Of a stretch of DNA of 64,000 nucleotides, positions 63,662-64,000 are shown piece by piece; position 1 is the stretch's first letter, and every line of letters begins with the position of its first letter. The notes beneath the pieces are model-generated. The model searched no databases and was not told the origin of the DNA. It saw nothing but the letters and a program-made list of their open reading frames with translations. The position numbers and the translations under genes were made by a program. The stretch is from UBA11222 sp947085295 (GTDB taxonomy: Bacteria > Pseudomonadota > Alphaproteobacteria > UBA11222), in the NCBI GenBank assembly GCA_947085295.1, contig CAMTVX010000038.1:1-64000 (forward strand), given 5' to 3'.

Positions 63662-64000
63662 ATGACGTTTTCGCAAGCCTCCAGCGCTACATTGCTGGCG
63701 CCTTCATTCGAAACAATTCTCGAAACACTGGATACGAAACCGCAGTTATCGCTTGTACAGGGTTTATCCGTGTCGAACGATGGGCTCAGCTATCGCTCTT
63801 CTCCGGATGGTTCTGTGACGATGGGCACGGACCCCCTGTCAGGTCAGGTTGTACTGATTGTACAAAATGGGGATGCGTGCTGGGAAATTGCCCTACCGCC
63901 CAAAATCGCCCGATTTGCGTCCTGCGAAACCCAGGGCAGCCTTGCTGCTGCAAAACAGGTCGCGCAAGCCGCATTTACCGCTTACCGGTTGAATGGGCCG
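63662..64000 (+). CDS. Unknown protein under c-di-GMP riboswitch (3' end missing)
   Basis: An open frame from ATG 63662 to the window end, 113 codons without stop, with AGGAG seven bases before the start. The protein (MTFSQASSATLLAPSFETIL then ETLDTKPQLSLVQGLSV...) has no signal peptide at the start; the seen part is polar and Ser/Thr-rich with WEIALPPKIA and an AAAKQVAQAAF helix. No family recognised. Being downstream of the riboswitch, it likely acts in motility, adhesion or envelope change, as other c-di-GMP targets do. Confidence 0.6.
   Translation, partial: MTFSQASSATLLAPSFETILETLDTKPQLSLVQGLSVSNDGLSYRSSPDGSVTMGTDPLSGQVVLIVQNGDACWEIALPPKIARFASCETQGSLAAAKQVAQAAFTAYRLNGP

Overview
The window is a chromosomal segment of an alphaproteobacterium with moderately high G+C. 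I base the class on a SAM-II riboswitch in front of metZ; on the block lysC / ptsP / rodZ-like / ispG / prfA / prmC / DUF4167 / clpB; on the block yidD / IscU-like / sufE / folE / hisI; and on ubiquinone and D-alanyl-type cell-wall genes. I cannot place it below class. No rRNA, tRNA, phage, insertion sequence or CRISPR array was seen.

Layout. 1-7.5 kb: end of a maeB-type malic enzyme, a radical SAM protein, SAM-II-controlled metZ, apaG, a TrkH channel and a CoA-transferase. 7.5-13 kb: MFS exporter, small exported protein, acetyltransferase, Crp/Fnr regulator and a Baeyer-Villiger-type monooxygenase. 13-18.8 kb: dapB behind a 5 x 14 bp tandem repeat, a 7TMR-DISM sensor kinase with its NarL-type regulator, a PEP-CTERM protein and a DUF2459 protein. 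18.9-21 kb: hydrolase plus luciferase-like oxidoreductase. 21-34.4 kb: housekeeping block (clpB to ubiG), with a HigBA-like toxin-antitoxin pair wedged between prfA and prmC. 34.5-38 kb: murein genes and an epoxide hydrolase. 38.3-42.6 kb: acs-bioB-pyrF-small ORF-acetyltransferase, tightly packed. 42.9-52 kb: fatty-acid / acyl-CoA breakdown (two acyl-CoA dehydrogenases, TauD-type dioxygenase, thiolase, FadJ-like fusion, HCCA isomerase). 52-58.9 kb: histidine kinase, thrS, yidD, Fe-S assembly, folE, hisI, patatin. 59-64 kb: metallopeptidase, hspQ, small exported proteins, msrA, Nudix, SDR, and a cyclic-di-GMP-I riboswitch in front of an unknown gene that runs off the right edge.

The genes suggest a respiring heterotroph that uses acetate, acyl-CoA and possibly ketones or epoxides (acs, thiolase, FadJ, acyl-CoA dehydrogenases, monooxygenase). 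Control features of note are two riboswitches, a cysteine-tailed Crp/Fnr protein, a PTS-Ntr enzyme I and two histidine kinases.

At least four families of short palindromic elements (about 90-125 bp) are scattered between genes. One copy sits in frame inside the DISM kinase gene. The best candidates for new biology are the c-di-GMP riboswitch with its unknown gene, the toxin-antitoxin pair translationally linked to prmC, and repeat arrays that supply coding or ribosome-binding sequence.
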